A stretch of DNA of 64,000 bases from Enterobacter hormaechei subsp. xiangfangensis (GCF_001729785.1 NZ_CP017183.1:3162001-3226000), one strand, 5' to 3'. Positions 39,301-49,299 are shown, counted from the stretch's first letter. Numbers and translations are program-made. The notes: generated by a model from the sequence alone, not told the origin.

Positions 39301-40320
39301 ATGTCTTTAACCCGAAAACGGCGCAGTACCGGAAAAGTAACGCTCGCGGATGTCGCGCAGCTTGCCGGCGTAGGCACGATGACTGTTTCCCGTGCCCTCC
39401 GCACGCCCGAACAGGTTTCCGATAAACTGCGTGAAAAAATTGAAGCCGCGGTGCAGGAGCTGGGATACATGCCCAATCTTGCCGCCAGCGCACTGGCATC
39501 GGCATCGTCATGGACGATTGCGATGGTTGTACCCAATCTTTCCGAAGCTGGCTGTTCCGAGATGTTCGCCGGGCTACAGCAGGTGCTCCAGCCAGCCGGA
39601 TATCAGATCATGCTGGCGGAATCTCAGCATCGTCTTGAACAGGAAGAGAAACTGCTTGAAACGCTGTTGGCCTCGAACATCGCCGCGGCGATACTGCTCA
39701 GCGTCGAGCACTCCGATACCGTGCGACACTGGCTAAAAAACGCCTCTATCCCGGTGATGGAAATGGGTGCAATGCGTGCCGATCCGATTGATATGAATAT
39801 CGGGATTGATAACGTCGCCGCCATGTATGAACTTACCGAGATGGTGATTCAGCGCGGCTACCAGAATATCGGCCTGCTGTGCGCTAACCAGGAACAGTGG
39901 ATTTTTCAGCAGCATTTGCAGGGCTGGTACAAGGCGATGCTGCGCCACCACCTGGCGCCGAACAGAGTGATTAATGCCGCCATGCCGCCGAACTTCTCCA
40001 CCGGCGCGGCACAATTGCCAGAGTTCCTGCTGGCGTGGCCGGAGCTGGATGCGCTGGTGTGCGTATCAGATGAACTGGCCTGCGGCGCGCTATATGAGTG
40101 CCAGCGTCGGCGCATCAAGGTGCCGGACGATTTAGCGGTCGTAGGTTTTGGCGACAGCGACGTCAGCCGCGTCTGTCAGCCGCCGCTGACGACGATGGCA
40201 GTACCGCATCGCAAGATTGGGATTGAAGCCGGGAAAGCGTTACTGGAACGTCTTAATGACGGAGACTGGCGCGACCATAAACCCATCGCGTCCAGCCTGT
40301 GTCTGCGGGAAAGCTGTTAA
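39301..40320 (+). CDS. LacI/GalR-family transcriptional regulator of the PTS locus
   Basis: This 339-aa regulator is divergent from the PTS operon. The N-terminal helix-turn-helix reads VTLADVAQLAGVGTMTVSRA (about residues 13-32), followed by the hinge-helix type segment PNLAASALAS and a periplasmic-binding-protein-like domain, most like the GntR/IdnR (gluconate repressor) branch. The ATG at 39301 has AGGA upstream; an in-frame start 12 codons earlier is less convincing. Twin operators lie in the shared promoter region, so local repression, relieved by the imported sugar or its phosphate, is the natural reading. Confidence 0.87.
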   Translation: MSLTRKRRSTGKVTLADVAQLAGVGTMTVSRALRTPEQVSDKLREKIEAAVQELGYMPNLAASALASASSWTIAMVVPNLSEAGCSEMFAGLQQVLQPAGYQIMLAESQHRLEQEEKLLETLLASNIAAAILLSVEHSDTVRHWLKNASIPVMEMGAMRADPIDMNIGIDNVAAMYELTEMVIQRGYQNIGLLCANQEQWIFQQHLQGWYKAMLRHHLAPNRVINAAMPPNFSTGAAQLPEFLLAWPELDALVCVSDELACGALYECQRRRIKVPDDLAVVGFGDSDVSRVCQPPLTTMAVPHRKIGIEAGKALLERLNDGDWRDHKPIASSLCLRESC

Positions 40321-40323
40321 GGC

Positions 40324-40890
40324 TTACTCAGCCTCTTCCTCTTTTTCCGCCTTATTTTCCGGTTTAGCGGATTCGTTTTTGGCGTTGCGGGTCATCCACA
40401 GCGCCAGTGCTTTAAGGGAATCCGGCGTGAATTCGTCGCAACGCGCGGTGATCTCTTCCGGCGTCATCCAGCTGACTTCGCTCACTTCCTCTTCCTGCAA
40501 GGCGAACGGACCGTGGGAAACGCAGCTAAACAGCCCGCCCCAGACGCGGCAATGCTCATCTTCGAAATAAAACTGCCCGTGCTCGGCAAACGGCACGCCA
40601 GCGATACCTAACTCTTCTTCCGCTTCACGACGCGCGGAATCCAGCAGCACTTCATCGGCCTGCACGACGCCACCCGCTGTGGCATCCAGCATACCAGGAA
40701 GAAAATCTTTGGTGTCGGTGCGACGCTGGACCAGAATCTTGCCCATGCCGTCATGAACAACGATGTACGTCGCGCGGTGACGCAGACGCTCCGCACGCAT
40801 TTGTTCGCGGCTGGCCTGCGCGATCACTTCATTTTCTTCGCTGACAATGTCAACCCATTCAGTACTTGCCAAATGATTCTGCTCCACCAT
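40324..40890 (-). CDS. yfcD: Nudix hydrolase YfcD
   Basis: This Nudix-family hydrolase (188 aa; E. coli 180) has undefined substrate and resembles isopentenyl-diphosphate isomerase-type Nudix proteins. The Nudix box is complete: [20 protein letters not shown] followed by ELGI. A lysine/glutamate-rich C-terminal tail ([13 protein letters not shown]) is longer than in E. coli. Convergent with the LacI-type regulator, with only 3 bp between the stops. Confidence 0.93.
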   Translation of the reverse strand: MVEQNHLASTEWVDIVSEENEVIAQASREQMRAERLRHRATYIVVHDGMGKILVQRRTDTKDFLPGMLDATAGGVVQADEVLLDSARREAEEELGIAGVPFAEHGQFYFEDEHCRVWGGLFSCVSHGPFALQEEEVSEVSWMTPEEITARCDEFTPDSLKALALWMTRNAKNESAKPENKAEKEEEAE

Positions 40891-40945
40891 CGGGAAACCT
40901 TCTCGTCTAAGCGCTCTTTCGGCGCGTTTGCAGTTGTGGTGTAAC

Positions 40946-41497
40946 TTACGGATTAATCGCTATCTGCGCAATAACTTGCTGATCATTAAGTGCGATAACG
41001 CTTAATGTCCCGTCTTCATACATGCCGTAGCTTGCCGGGTTGCCGCCTTTAGGAATGCTGACAGACCCGGGGTTAAAGTGATAAAACGCCCCGCGCTTTT
41101 CCGCCACCGGAATATGAGTATGACCATAAACCAGGACATCGCCAGCGGCGAGTGACGGCAGGTTATCCGGGCCGAACAGGTGCCCGTGGGTCAGGAACAA
41201 ACGGCTGTTTTCCATCAACACCTGTTGCCAGGGAGCGGTAATGGGAAAATGCAGCAGCATCTGGTCAACTTCACTGTCACAGTTGCCGCGAACGGCGATA
41301 ATGCGCGAGGCAAAATGATTAAGTTTTTCCGCCACCTGCGCGGGAGCATAGCCTTCCGGCAACGCATTGCGTGGGCCGTGGTTTAACACATCGCCCAGGA
41401 TCACCAGCCACTGCGCCCCGCTTTGGGCGAACAGAGAAAGCACGCGTTCGGTCGCGGGCAGCGATCCATGAATATCCGACGCAAACATCAGTTTCAT
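40946..41497 (-). CDS. yfcE: metallophosphodiesterase YfcE
   Basis: This calcineurin-like phosphodiesterase (183 aa; E. coli 184) needs Mn2+ and acts on artificial phosphodiesters; its natural substrate is unclear. Metal ligands are visible: Asp8 and His10 (SDIHG), Asp36 (LGDVLNHGP), Asn in RGNCDSE, His in LTHGH and GHTHIP. Upstream yfcF is in the same direction (56-bp gap), as in E. coli. Confidence 0.94.
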   Translation of the reverse strand: MKLMFASDIHGSLPATERVLSLFAQSGAQWLVILGDVLNHGPRNALPEGYAPAQVAEKLNHFASRIIAVRGNCDSEVDQMLLHFPITAPWQQVLMENSRLFLTHGHLFGPDNLPSLAAGDVLVYGHTHIPVAEKRGAFYHFNPGSVSIPKGGNPASYGMYEDGTLSVIALNDQQVIAQIAINP

Positions 41498-41553
41498 CAG
41501 TTACTCCTCGGGAATACAGACTGCCCCTATCATACCTCAAGCGTCCCGTCTTA

Positions 41554-42276
<723 letters not shown>

Positions 42277-42338
42277 TTACAACAAGCACCTATACTGATT
42301 TTTCATGGCAACACTATTCGCACTGACAGGAGTTGAGA

Positions 42339-42968
42339 ATGATAGATCTCTATTATGCCCCCACCCCTAATGGCCATAAGATCACACTCTTTCTTGAAGA
42401 AGCCGAAGTGGACTACCGGATCATTCGCGTGGATATCAGTAAAGGCGACCAGTTCCGCCCCGTTTTTCTGGCCATCTCGCCCAACAATAAAATTCCGGCC
42501 ATCATTGATAACCTGCCCTCTGACGGCGGCAAACCGTTAAGCCTGTTTGAGTCCGGAGAGATTTTGCTCTATCTGGCAGAGAAAACCGGCAAGCTCCTGA
42601 GCGGTGAGTTACGCGAGCGTCATCACACGCTGCAATGGTTATTCTGGCAGTCGAGCGGCCTCGGGCCGATGCTGGGGCAGAATCACCACTTTACGGCCTA
42701 TGCGCCGCAGACGATCCCTTACGCCATTGAGCGATATCAGGTCGAAACCCAGCGCCTGTACGGGGTACTGAACCGTCGGCTGGAAAAATCACCGTGGCTG
42801 GGAGGTGAGCATTACAGCATCGCAGATATCGCCTGCTGGCCGTGGATCAACACCCATGAACGCCACCGGATCGACCTGGCCACTTATCCGGCGGTGAACA
42901 ACTGGTTTGAGCGCATCCGGACCCGCCCGGCCACCGAACGCGCCATGCAAAAAATCCATCAGATTTGA
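42339..42968 (+). CDS. yfcG: disulfide-bond oxidoreductase YfcG (GST family)
   Basis: This Nu-class GST-like protein in E. coli has GSH-dependent disulfide reductase activity. The N-terminal sequence MIDLYYAPTPNGHKITLFLE carries the conserved Thr/Asn of the TPNGHK motif that binds glutathione; PNNKIPAI and LFESGEILLYLAEKTG complete the thioredoxin-like domain. It has 209 aa, several residues shorter at the C-terminus than E. coli (215). AGGAG lies 6 nt before the ATG; a TTG two codons earlier is not needed. Confidence 0.93.
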   Translation: MIDLYYAPTPNGHKITLFLEEAEVDYRIIRVDISKGDQFRPVFLAISPNNKIPAIIDNLPSDGGKPLSLFESGEILLYLAEKTGKLLSGELRERHHTLQWLFWQSSGLGPMLGQNHHFTAYAPQTIPYAIERYQVETQRLYGVLNRRLEKSPWLGGEHYSIADIACWPWINTHERHRIDLATYPAVNNWFERIRTRPATERAMQKIHQI

Positions 42969-43043
42969 TCCTGCGCCCCGTTGGGTGCAGGTGTTCTCCT
43001 CATGTATGATGAGGTGAAAATACTGACACGGAGAAGACCTGCA

Positions 43044-43412
43044 ATGTCCCAGCATGACGCTATTATTCGTATAAAAAACTTACGCTTACGCACGTTCATT
43101 GGTATCAAAGAGGAGGAGATCGCGAATCGCCAGGATATCGTGGTGAATGTGGTGATCCACTACCCGGCAGACAAGGCGCGCGCCAGCGAAGACATCAATG
43201 ACGCGTTGAACTATCGCACGATCACCAAAAGCATCATCCAGTACGTAGAGAACAACCGTTTTGCGCTACTGGAAAAATTAACTCAGGATGTGCTCGACAT
43301 CGCACGCGAACACCACTGGGTCACTTATGCTGAAGTGGAGATCGATAAACTTCACGCCCTGCGCTACGCCGACTCCGTCTCCATGACGTTAAGCTGGCAG
43401 CGCCAGGCGTAA
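43044..43412 (+). CDS. folX: dihydromonapterin/dihydroneopterin triphosphate epimerase FolX
   Basis: FolX epimerises 7,8-dihydroneopterin triphosphate to dihydromonapterin triphosphate, on the tetrahydromonapterin branch. It is a FolB-like T-fold protein of 122 aa. The pterin-anchoring Glu and general-base Lys are in [16 protein letters not shown]. The ATG at 43044 gives [20 protein letters not shown] as in E. coli; an in-frame extension to 42981 is rejected. It is followed by yfcH after 13 bp. Confidence 0.94.
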   Translation: MSQHDAIIRIKNLRLRTFIGIKEEEIANRQDIVVNVVIHYPADKARASEDINDALNYRTITKSIIQYVENNRFALLEKLTQDVLDIAREHHWVTYAEVEIDKLHALRYADSVSMTLSWQRQA

Positions 43413-43425
43413 ACCTGGAGGTTGT

Positions 43426-44319
43426 ATGAAGATCCTGCTCACCGGCGGTACGGGCCTGATTGGTCGCCATCTCATTCCACGTTTACAGGCGTTGCATCAC
43501 GACATTACCGTGGTCACGCGCAGCCCGGAGAAAGCGCGCCAGGTGCTGGGCACCGGCGTTGAGATCTGGAAAGGCCTGGCGGAAAGGCAGGATCTGAACG
43601 GCTTTGACGCCGTCATCAACCTTGCAGGCGAACCAATCGCCGATAAACGCTGGACCGAAGAGCAAAAACAGCGTTTATGCAGCAGTCGCTGGAATATGAC
43701 CGAAAGGCTGGCTGAGCTGATTCGCAACAGCGAGACGCCGCCCTCGGTGCTGATTTCAGGCTCTGCTACAGGCTACTATGGCGATCTTGGTGAAGTGGTG
43801 GTGACCGAAGAAGAGCCGCCGCACAACGAGTTTACCCATAAACTCTGCGCCCAATGGGAGCGTATCGCCTGCGGGGCGCAGAGCGATAACACCCGCGTCT
43901 GCCTGCTGCGCACCGGCGTGGTGCTTGCTCCGAAAGGCGGTATTCTCGGTAAAATGTTGCCGCCGTTTAAAATGGGGCTTGGCGGGCCCATCGGAAACGG
44001 TCGTCAGTATCTGGCGTGGATCCATATCGACGATATGGTCAACGGTATTCTCTGGCTGCTGGATAACGACCTGCGCGGGCCGTTTAACATGGTGTCTCCG
44101 TATCCGGTACGTAATGAACAATTTGCTCATGCCCTGGGTCATGCCCTGCATCGCCCGGCGGTGCTGCGCGTGCCTGCGACGGCGATTCGTCTGCTGATGG
44201 GTGAGTCTTCGGTGCTGGTACTGGGCGGGCAACGCGCGCTGCCAAAACGGCTGGAAGCGGCCGGGTTTACGTTCCGCTGGTATGACCTGGAAGAGGCGCT
44301 GGGGGATGTGGTGCAGTGA
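43426..44319 (+). CDS. yfcH: YfcH, epimerase-family SDR protein
   Basis: This atypical short-chain dehydrogenase/epimerase-like protein (297 aa) has the N-terminal NADP-binding [10 protein letters not shown] motif and the C-terminal DUF1731 domain ([24 protein letters not shown]). The catalytic Tyr region is [10 protein letters not shown]. The reaction is not known. Related proteins include SulA/Slr1223-type epimerases. It is co-oriented with folX and likely co-transcribed. Confidence 0.93.
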   Translation: MKILLTGGTGLIGRHLIPRLQALHHDITVVTRSPEKARQVLGTGVEIWKGLAERQDLNGFDAVINLAGEPIADKRWTEEQKQRLCSSRWNMTERLAELIRNSETPPSVLISGSATGYYGDLGEVVVTEEEPPHNEFTHKLCAQWERIACGAQSDNTRVCLLRTGVVLAPKGGILGKMLPPFKMGLGGPIGNGRQYLAWIHIDDMVNGILWLLDNDLRGPFNMVSPYPVRNEQFAHALGHALHRPAVLRVPATAIRLLMGESSVLVLGGQRALPKRLEAAGFTFRWYDLEEALGDVVQ

Positions 44320-44363
44320 ATATGTTAGAGTTATACGCCATGTCTGGATGATATGGCGTAACT

Positions 44364-44864
44364 ATGGCAACCATCACCACAACCCGGCTTAACCTCACCC
44401 CTTTCGAACCTTCTGACTGGGCATTCTTCCGCTCTCTGCGCGAAGACCCCGCCATCATGCGCTATATGGCCGCTATTACACCGGAAAAAGAGACGCGCCG
44501 CGTATTTGCCGCACGCCTGATGGCGGAGCATGTCTTTGTAATCCGTCTGCACAACGACGTTAAGCCGCTCGGGGATATCGGCCTGCAAATCAGTGCGGCG
44601 AACCGTGAAGAGGCGGATATTGGCTACACGGTTGTGCCTGCCGCGCAGGGAAAAGGCATTGCCAGCGAAGCGCTGCGCGCGGTGTGTGAGTATGCATTTA
44701 ACCAGACGGGCGTGAAGGCGATAAACGCGTACGTGCTGGCGGATAACGTCGGGTCGGTGCGAGTCCTTGAGAAAGCGGGTTTTGTGCGCACGCAGGTGCT
44801 GGAGAAGGCGTACGAGATTAACGGCGTACGGTATGACGACTGGGTGTATCGGCTCGAGTGTTGA
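44364..44864 (+). CDS. GNAT-family N-acetyltransferase (RimJ/RimL-like)
   Basis: This 166-aa acetyltransferase lies between yfcH and hisP, a place where E. coli K-12 has no gene. N-terminal TTRLNLTPFEPSDW and central IGYTVVPAAQGKGIASEALR (the acetyl-CoA-binding Q/RxxGxG/A loop) mark the RimJ/RimL-type GNAT group, and VLADNVGSVRVLEKAGFVR is the usual C-terminal part. The substrate cannot be deduced. The stop is followed at once by a BIME. The gene is probably an accessory insertion, though its base composition looks like its neighbours. Confidence 0.85.
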   Translation: MATITTTRLNLTPFEPSDWAFFRSLREDPAIMRYMAAITPEKETRRVFAARLMAEHVFVIRLHNDVKPLGDIGLQISAANREEADIGYTVVPAAQGKGIASEALRAVCEYAFNQTGVKAINAYVLADNVGSVRVLEKAGFVRTQVLEKAYEINGVRYDDWVYRLEC

Positions 44865-44866
44865 AT

Positions 44867-44936
44867 GCCGGGCGGCACTGCGTTTGCCCGGCCTACGGTT
44901 TTTGTAGGCCCGGTAAGCGAAGCGCCACCGGGCAAT
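44867..44936. repeat. BIME (two REP units) after the GNAT gene
   Basis: Inverted REP units: TGCCGGGCGGCAC...TTTGCCCGGCCTACG and GTAGGCCCGGTAAGCG...CGCCACCGGGCAA, nearly identical in its second half to the BIME after pta. Confidence 0.85.
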
Positions 44937-44957
44937 TGGGCGGCTCTGCGGCCTGAT

Positions 44958-44997
44958 GCCCTCTCCCCGGCCCTCTCCCACAGGGAGAGGGAGAAAG
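44958..44997. repeat. GAGAGGG palindromic intergenic repeat, copy 2
   Basis: GCCCTCTCCCCGG precedes a hairpin of CCCTCTCCC (44971-44979) and GGGAGAGGG (44983-44991). It is nearly the same as copy 1. It lies 8 bp from the hisP stop and may act as the transcript end. Confidence 0.75.
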
Positions 44998-45004
44998 GCC
45001 AAAC

Positions 45005-45781
45005 CTACTTCAACGAGCCTTTCAGGAACTGCTGCAAACGCGGACTTTGCGGGTTCGCCAGCACCTCGTCCGGATGCCCCTGCTCTTCTATCTTGCCCTG
45101 ATGCAGGAAGATAACGTGGTTAGAAACGTTACGGGCGAAGCCCATCTCGTGCGTCACCACCACCATCGTTTTGCCCTCTTCCGCCAGCTTCTGCATGATG
45201 CGCAGCACTTCGCCAACGAGTTCAGGATCCAGCGCGGAAGTCGGTTCGTCAAACAGCAACACTTCCGGCTCCATCGCCAGCGCACGGGCGATGGAAACAC
45301 GCTGCTGCTGTCCCCCTGACAGGTGCACCGGATATTTGATCTGCTGCCGCTCGTCGATACCCACTTTCGCCAGGTATTTGACCGCACGCTCGCGGGCTTC
45401 CTGCTTGCTTAAGCCGAGCACCTGAACCGGCGCTTCCATCACGTTCTCCAGCACCGTCATGTGGCTCCAGAGGTTGAAGTGCTGGAACACCATCGTCAGG
45501 CGTGTACGCAGCAGGCGCAGCTGGTTTTTATCCGCCACTTTAAGCTGGCCGTCTTTATCACGGACCATGTTGATGTTCTGTCCGCTCACCACAATCGACC
45601 CTTCGCTCGGCTTTTCGAGGAAGTTGATGCAGCGCAGGAAGGTACTTTTACCCGAACCTGATGAGCCGATAATACTGATCACGTCGCCCGCGTTAGCCTC
45701 CAGCGACACCCCTTTCAGCACTTCATGTTCGCCGTAGCGCTTGTGCAAATCAATTACGTTTAATTTGTTCTCAGCCATCAT
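45005..45781 (-). CDS. hisP: histidine/basic amino acid ABC transporter ATPase HisP
   Basis: HisP is the cytoplasmic ATPase of the HisQMP2 importer used by HisJ and ArgT. It has 258 aa. The Walker A motif GSSGSGKST is at 39-47, the Q-loop at VFQ, the signature LSGGQ at 154-158, Walker B LLFDE at 175-179, and the H-loop His at 211. It is the last gene of the operon, 6 bp after hisM. The second codon is also ATG and could be the true start. Confidence 0.97.
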   Translation of the reverse strand: MMAENKLNVIDLHKRYGEHEVLKGVSLEANAGDVISIIGSSGSGKSTFLRCINFLEKPSEGSIVVSGQNINMVRDKDGQLKVADKNQLRLLRTRLTMVFQHFNLWSHMTVLENVMEAPVQVLGLSKQEARERAVKYLAKVGIDERQQIKYPVHLSGGQQQRVSIARALAMEPEVLLFDEPTSALDPELVGEVLRIMQKLAEEGKTMVVVTHEMGFARNVSNHVIFLHQGKIEEQGHPDEVLANPQSPRLQQFLKGSLK

Positions 45782-45787
45782 AAATTC

Positions 45788-46501
45788 TCAGTGCGTCGAC
45801 GGTTTTATATGCTGCAACCAGCGTTTTTCAGCCTTACGGAACAGGCTGATCAGGACGTAAGAAATGATCAAATAGAGCACTGCCGCAATGCCAAACGCCG
45901 TAAACGGCTGGTAGGTGGCAGAGTTAATATCGCGGGCAATCTTTAACAGATCCGGTACCGTGGCGGTAAACGCCAGTGCCGTCGAATGCAGCATTAAAAT
46001 CACTTCGTTGCTGTACGCCGGCAGCGCAATACGCAGCGCCGAAGGCAGAATAATACAACGGTAGAGCTTCACGGACGAGAAGCCGTACGCGCGCGCCGCC
46101 TCGATCTCACCGTGCGGCACAGAACGGATGGCCCCGGCGAAGATCTCGGTGGTATAGGCGCAGGTATTGAGGGTCAGTGCCAGCACCGTACAGTTCAGAC
46201 CGCTGCGGAAGAACGCGTTCAGCATCTCGGTGCCTTTCACGATCTCCAGCGTGTACATCCCGGAATAGAACACCAGCAGCTGTACGTACAGCGGCGTACC
46301 GCGAAACACGTAGGTGAACAGCCAGATAGGGAACTGAATAAATTTATTGTTCGACACGCGGCCAATGGCGAGAAACACCGCCAGAATGCCGCCCATTACC
46401 ACCGAGGAGATCAGCAGCCACAGCGTGATCGCCACGCCAGTAAAGCGGTAGCCATCTGTCCAAAGCAGGGATTTCCAGTACTCCTGAATAATCTCAATCA
46501 C
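45788..46501 (-). CDS. hisM: histidine/basic amino acid ABC permease HisM
   Basis: HisM is an inner-membrane permease subunit (237 aa, about five transmembrane helices). The EAA loop that docks HisP is EIEAARAYGFSSVKLYRCII. It pairs with HisQ. Its ATG overlaps the hisQ stop by 4 bp. Confidence 0.96.
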   Translation of the reverse strand: MIEIIQEYWKSLLWTDGYRFTGVAITLWLLISSVVMGGILAVFLAIGRVSNNKFIQFPIWLFTYVFRGTPLYVQLLVFYSGMYTLEIVKGTEMLNAFFRSGLNCTVLALTLNTCAYTTEIFAGAIRSVPHGEIEAARAYGFSSVKLYRCIILPSALRIALPAYSNEVILMLHSTALAFTATVPDLLKIARDINSATYQPFTAFGIAAVLYLIISYVLISLFRKAEKRWLQHIKPSTH

Positions 46502-47184
46502 AGGTCAGCCCTCTTCACACCCACGGAGTAGCGACGTTCGAGCAGAAGCAGCACACCATTGGAGACGGTCGTAAAGACCAGATAGATTACGCCGCAAACC
46601 ACCGCAAAATAGAACGGTTCCCAGGTGCTTTTACCTGCCAGCTGCGTGGCCTTCACCACATCTTCCAGACCCAGCAGGGAGACCAGCGCCGTTGCCTTGA
46701 GAATAACCTGCCAGTTGTTCCCGATGCCCGGCAGCGCGTAGCGCATCATGGCCGGGAACATGATCCGGCGAAACGTTTGTGAGGAGGTAAAACCGTAGGC
46801 GGTCGCCGCTTCAATATGCCCTTTCGGCACGGCCATGTAAGCGCCGCGGAAAGTCTCAGTGAAATAGGCACCGTAGATAAAACCAAGGGTAATAATACCG
46901 GCCACCATCGGGTCGATATCGATCTGCTCCATGCCGATGGCATCCGTCACGCCGTTAAGTGCGATTTGCAGGCCGTAAAAGATCAGCAGCATCAGCACCA
47001 GGTCAGGCACGCCGCGAATCAGCGTGGTATAGCCTTCAAATATCAGCGCCAGCGGTCTGTTGGCGGATAATTTTGCCCCCGCGCCCGCCAGGCCTATCAG
47101 CACCGCCAGCACCACGGAGCTGATAGCCAGCTCAAGGGTGACAAGCGCGCCCTGTAAAATAACGCCAGAAAATCCGTACAGCAT
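46498..47184 (-). CDS. hisQ: histidine/basic amino acid ABC permease HisQ
   Basis: HisQ is an inner-membrane permease subunit of 228 aa, as in E. coli. The EAA loop is HIEAATAYGFTSSQTFRRIM. It is separated from hisJ by 88 bp that contain a strong hairpin, which fits lower expression of the membrane components than of the binding protein. Confidence 0.96.
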   Translation of the reverse strand: MLYGFSGVILQGALVTLELAISSVVLAVLIGLAGAGAKLSANRPLALIFEGYTTLIRGVPDLVLMLLIFYGLQIALNGVTDAIGMEQIDIDPMVAGIITLGFIYGAYFTETFRGAYMAVPKGHIEAATAYGFTSSQTFRRIMFPAMMRYALPGIGNNWQVILKATALVSLLGLEDVVKATQLAGKSTWEPFYFAVVCGVIYLVFTTVSNGVLLLLERRYSVGVKRADL

Positions 47185-47228
47185 ACCGCGTGCCCTGTCG
47201 TCTCGTGAGTGGTGGAACCGTGTCTTTT

Positions 47229-47249
47229 CCCCTCCCGGAACGGGAGGGG
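47229..47249 (-). other. intercistronic hairpin hisJ-hisQ
   Basis: A perfect 9-bp stem CCCCTCCCG/CGGGAGGGG with a 3-nt loop lies in the 88-bp gap after hisJ. No U-run follows on the transcribed strand. In Salmonella and E. coli a REP element occupies this place and protects the binding-protein mRNA; a similar role is inferred here. Confidence 0.65.
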
Positions 47250-47272
47250 CCGCACGTTATCAGACGGGGCGA

Positions 47273-48055
47273 TTAGCCGCCGTAAACATTAAAATCGAAG
47301 TACTTTTTCGCCAGCTTTTCATAGGTGCCGTCCGCGCGCATCTCGGCGAACGCTTTGTTCAGGGCTTCACGCAGTTCGTTGTCTTCTTTACGCAGGCCCA
47401 TACCGGTGCCAACGCCAAAGAGTTTTTCGTCCTTAATGGACGGACCGCCGAACTTGTAATCTTTACCCACAGGCTGTTTCAGGAAGCCTTCGCTTGCCGC
47501 TACTTCATCCTGGAATGCTGCATCAATGCGGCCTGCCGTCAGGTCTGCGTAGATGTTTTCCTGGCCCTGGTAAGAGACAATTTCAATCCCCTTTGGTGCC
47601 CAGTGCTCGTTGCCGTAGGTTTCCTGCGTAGTACCCTGCAACACGCCCACGCGTTTGCCTTTCAGAAATTCAAGGGTTGGCTGAATGTCAGAGGATTTCG
47701 CCACCACCAGACGTGAGTCCGCCGCGTAGAGTTTGTCCGTGAAGGCAATCTCCTGCTGACGTTTTTCTGTGATGGACAGGGAGGACATGATCACGTCAAT
47801 TTTCTTCGCTTTCAGAGACGGGATCAGCGCATCCAGCGGGTTTTCAACGTAGGTACATTGCGCTTTAATGCGTTTGCAAAGCTCGTTAGCCAGATCGATG
47901 TCAAAACCGACCAGTTCCCCCTTCGCATTCTTCGATTCGAAAGGTGCATAGGTTGGGTCAGTTCCAATACGAATTTTCTGCGGAATTGCTGCGAATGCCG
48001 CGGTGGCGCTGGAAAAAGCCAGTACCAGAGAAAGTGACAACACCAGTTTTTTCAT
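47273..48055 (-). CDS. hisJ: periplasmic histidine-binding protein HisJ
   Basis: HisJ is a periplasmic solute-binding protein that delivers histidine to HisQMP. It has 260 aa. The signal peptide is [19 protein letters not shown] with likely cleavage after AFA, before AIPQKIRIG. Ligand-pocket features shared with the family include [21 protein letters not shown] and [11 protein letters not shown]. The ATG at 48055 is used; an in-frame upstream start would spoil the signal peptide. It is a tandem paralogue of argT upstream. Confidence 0.96.
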   Translation of the reverse strand: MKKLVLSLSLVLAFSSATAAFAAIPQKIRIGTDPTYAPFESKNAKGELVGFDIDLANELCKRIKAQCTYVENPLDALIPSLKAKKIDVIMSSLSITEKRQQEIAFTDKLYAADSRLVVAKSSDIQPTLEFLKGKRVGVLQGTTQETYGNEHWAPKGIEIVSYQGQENIYADLTAGRIDAAFQDEVAASEGFLKQPVGKDYKFGGPSIKDEKLFGVGTGMGLRKEDNELREALNKAFAEMRADGTYEKLAKKYFDFNVYGG

Positions 48056-48202
48056 ATCTGTCCTCAACAAACTGTCTTAATACGAGATTTTTACGACGAC
48101 GGGGTGTTGTTAATGTGCCATTAATCCCCTCATTCAGGCAAAGATTAATGCCTTTGAACGGGAATTTTTGCATTATAAATGCTTAACTATGCATACAGCG
48201 AT

Positions 48203-48272
48203 CCAGCATGGTGCATGCGTTGCACCATACTGGAACGCAACCCCGCAGAGATGCACCACTTCAGTGCATCTC
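48203..48272. other. two palindromes between argT and hisJ
   Basis: The first (48203-48233) has 13-bp arms CCAGCATGGTGCA / TGCACCATACTGG with one mismatch and a 5-nt centre. The second (48248-48272) is GAGATGCAC / GTGCATCTC with a 7-nt loop. Both carry TGCACC/GGTGCA motifs that resemble NtrC half-sites but in the outward order. They may be mRNA hairpins that set the argT:hisJ ratio or regulatory sites. Confidence 0.6.
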
Positions 48273-48281
48273 ATTCAGGAA

Positions 48282-49064
48282 TTAATCACCGTAGACGTTG
48301 AAATCGAAGTATTTCTTCGCCAGTTTGTCGTAGGTACCGTCTTTACGCAGCTCATTAAACGCTTTGTCGAAGGCGGCTTTCAGCTCGGTATCATCCTTAC
48401 GCAGGCCAATACCGGTACCGTCGCCAAAGTATTTTTTGTCTTTTACCGACGGGCCGGCAAAGGAGTACTCTTTACCCGCAGGCTGTTTCAGGAAGCCTTC
48501 GCTCGCGGCGACTTCATCCTGAAACGCCGCATCCAGACGGCCTGCCGCCAGGTCAGAGTAGATCAGATCCTGGTTCTGGTAAGCCACCACATCGACGCCC
48601 TTCTCGCGCCAGTTAGCATTGGCGTAACCTTCCTGGGTCGAGCCCTGAAGCACGCCAACATGTTTGCCTTTCAGCGAGTCGATGGTCGGCTGGATTGGCG
48701 AGCCTTTCGCGGCAATCAGACGTGAGTCGGCAGCGTAGAGCTTCTCAGAGAAGGCAATCTCCTGCTGACGTTTTTCCGTGATGGAGAGAGAAGAGATAAT
48801 GGCATCAATTTTCTTGGCTTTCAGCGACGGGATCAGCGCGTCAAAGTCACTGCCCACCCATGTGCATTTCACTTCCATGCGTTTGCACATCTCATTTCCC
48901 AGATCGATATCAAACCCCACGAAGTCGCCTTTCGCATCCTTGGAGGAGAATGGCGCGTAGGTTGCGTCTGTACCGATACGAACTGTCTGTGGAAGCGCTG
49001 CATAGCTACTTGCTGCCGCACTCAAGCCCACGAGCAAAGACAGAGCCAGAACCGTCTTCTTCAT
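48282..49064 (-). CDS. argT: lysine/arginine/ornithine-binding protein ArgT
   Basis: ArgT is a periplasmic LAO-binding protein that shares the HisQMP permease with HisJ. It has 260 aa. The signal peptide [20 protein letters not shown] is cleaved probably after SYA, before ALPQTVRIG. Pocket motifs [21 protein letters not shown] and [11 protein letters not shown] parallel HisJ. The sigma54-type promoter and NtrC-like site upstream fit nitrogen-scavenging control known in Salmonella and E. coli. Confidence 0.96.
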   Translation of the reverse strand: MKKTVLALSLLVGLSAAASSYAALPQTVRIGTDATYAPFSSKDAKGDFVGFDIDLGNEMCKRMEVKCTWVGSDFDALIPSLKAKKIDAIISSLSITEKRQQEIAFSEKLYAADSRLIAAKGSPIQPTIDSLKGKHVGVLQGSTQEGYANANWREKGVDVVAYQNQDLIYSDLAAGRLDAAFQDEVAASEGFLKQPAGKEYSFAGPSVKDKKYFGDGTGIGLRKDDTELKAAFDKAFNELRKDGTYDKLAKKYFDFNVYGD

Positions 49065-49130
49065 ACATTTACCCTCAAGAACCGTGATTTTATTATGGTT
49101 TATGTTGTGTGTTGTGTTGCAGGCTGCTCT

Positions 49131-49146
49131 TGCAGGTCTTATGCCA
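49131..49146 (-). promoter_or_regulatory. sigma54 (RpoN) promoter of argT
   Basis: On the minus strand TGGCATAAGACCTGCA has the invariant GG and GC exactly 10 bp apart, matching the -24/-12 consensus TGGCAC-N5-TTGCA closely. It lies about 67 bp before the argT ATG. This fits nitrogen-regulated transcription of the operon. Confidence 0.85.
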
Positions 49147-49299
49147 CATTGTCGTCGGGATAGAACTACGACGTTAAATATGTTAATAAAACGTTGCGAT
49201 ACTGCCTTAATGGTGAAAGATAGCAGGTCTGCCGAACGAACCGGAAAGAGAAAAAAGGAAAAAGCGAATTAAATGTCGAGGATATGATCGCGGTTGCAG

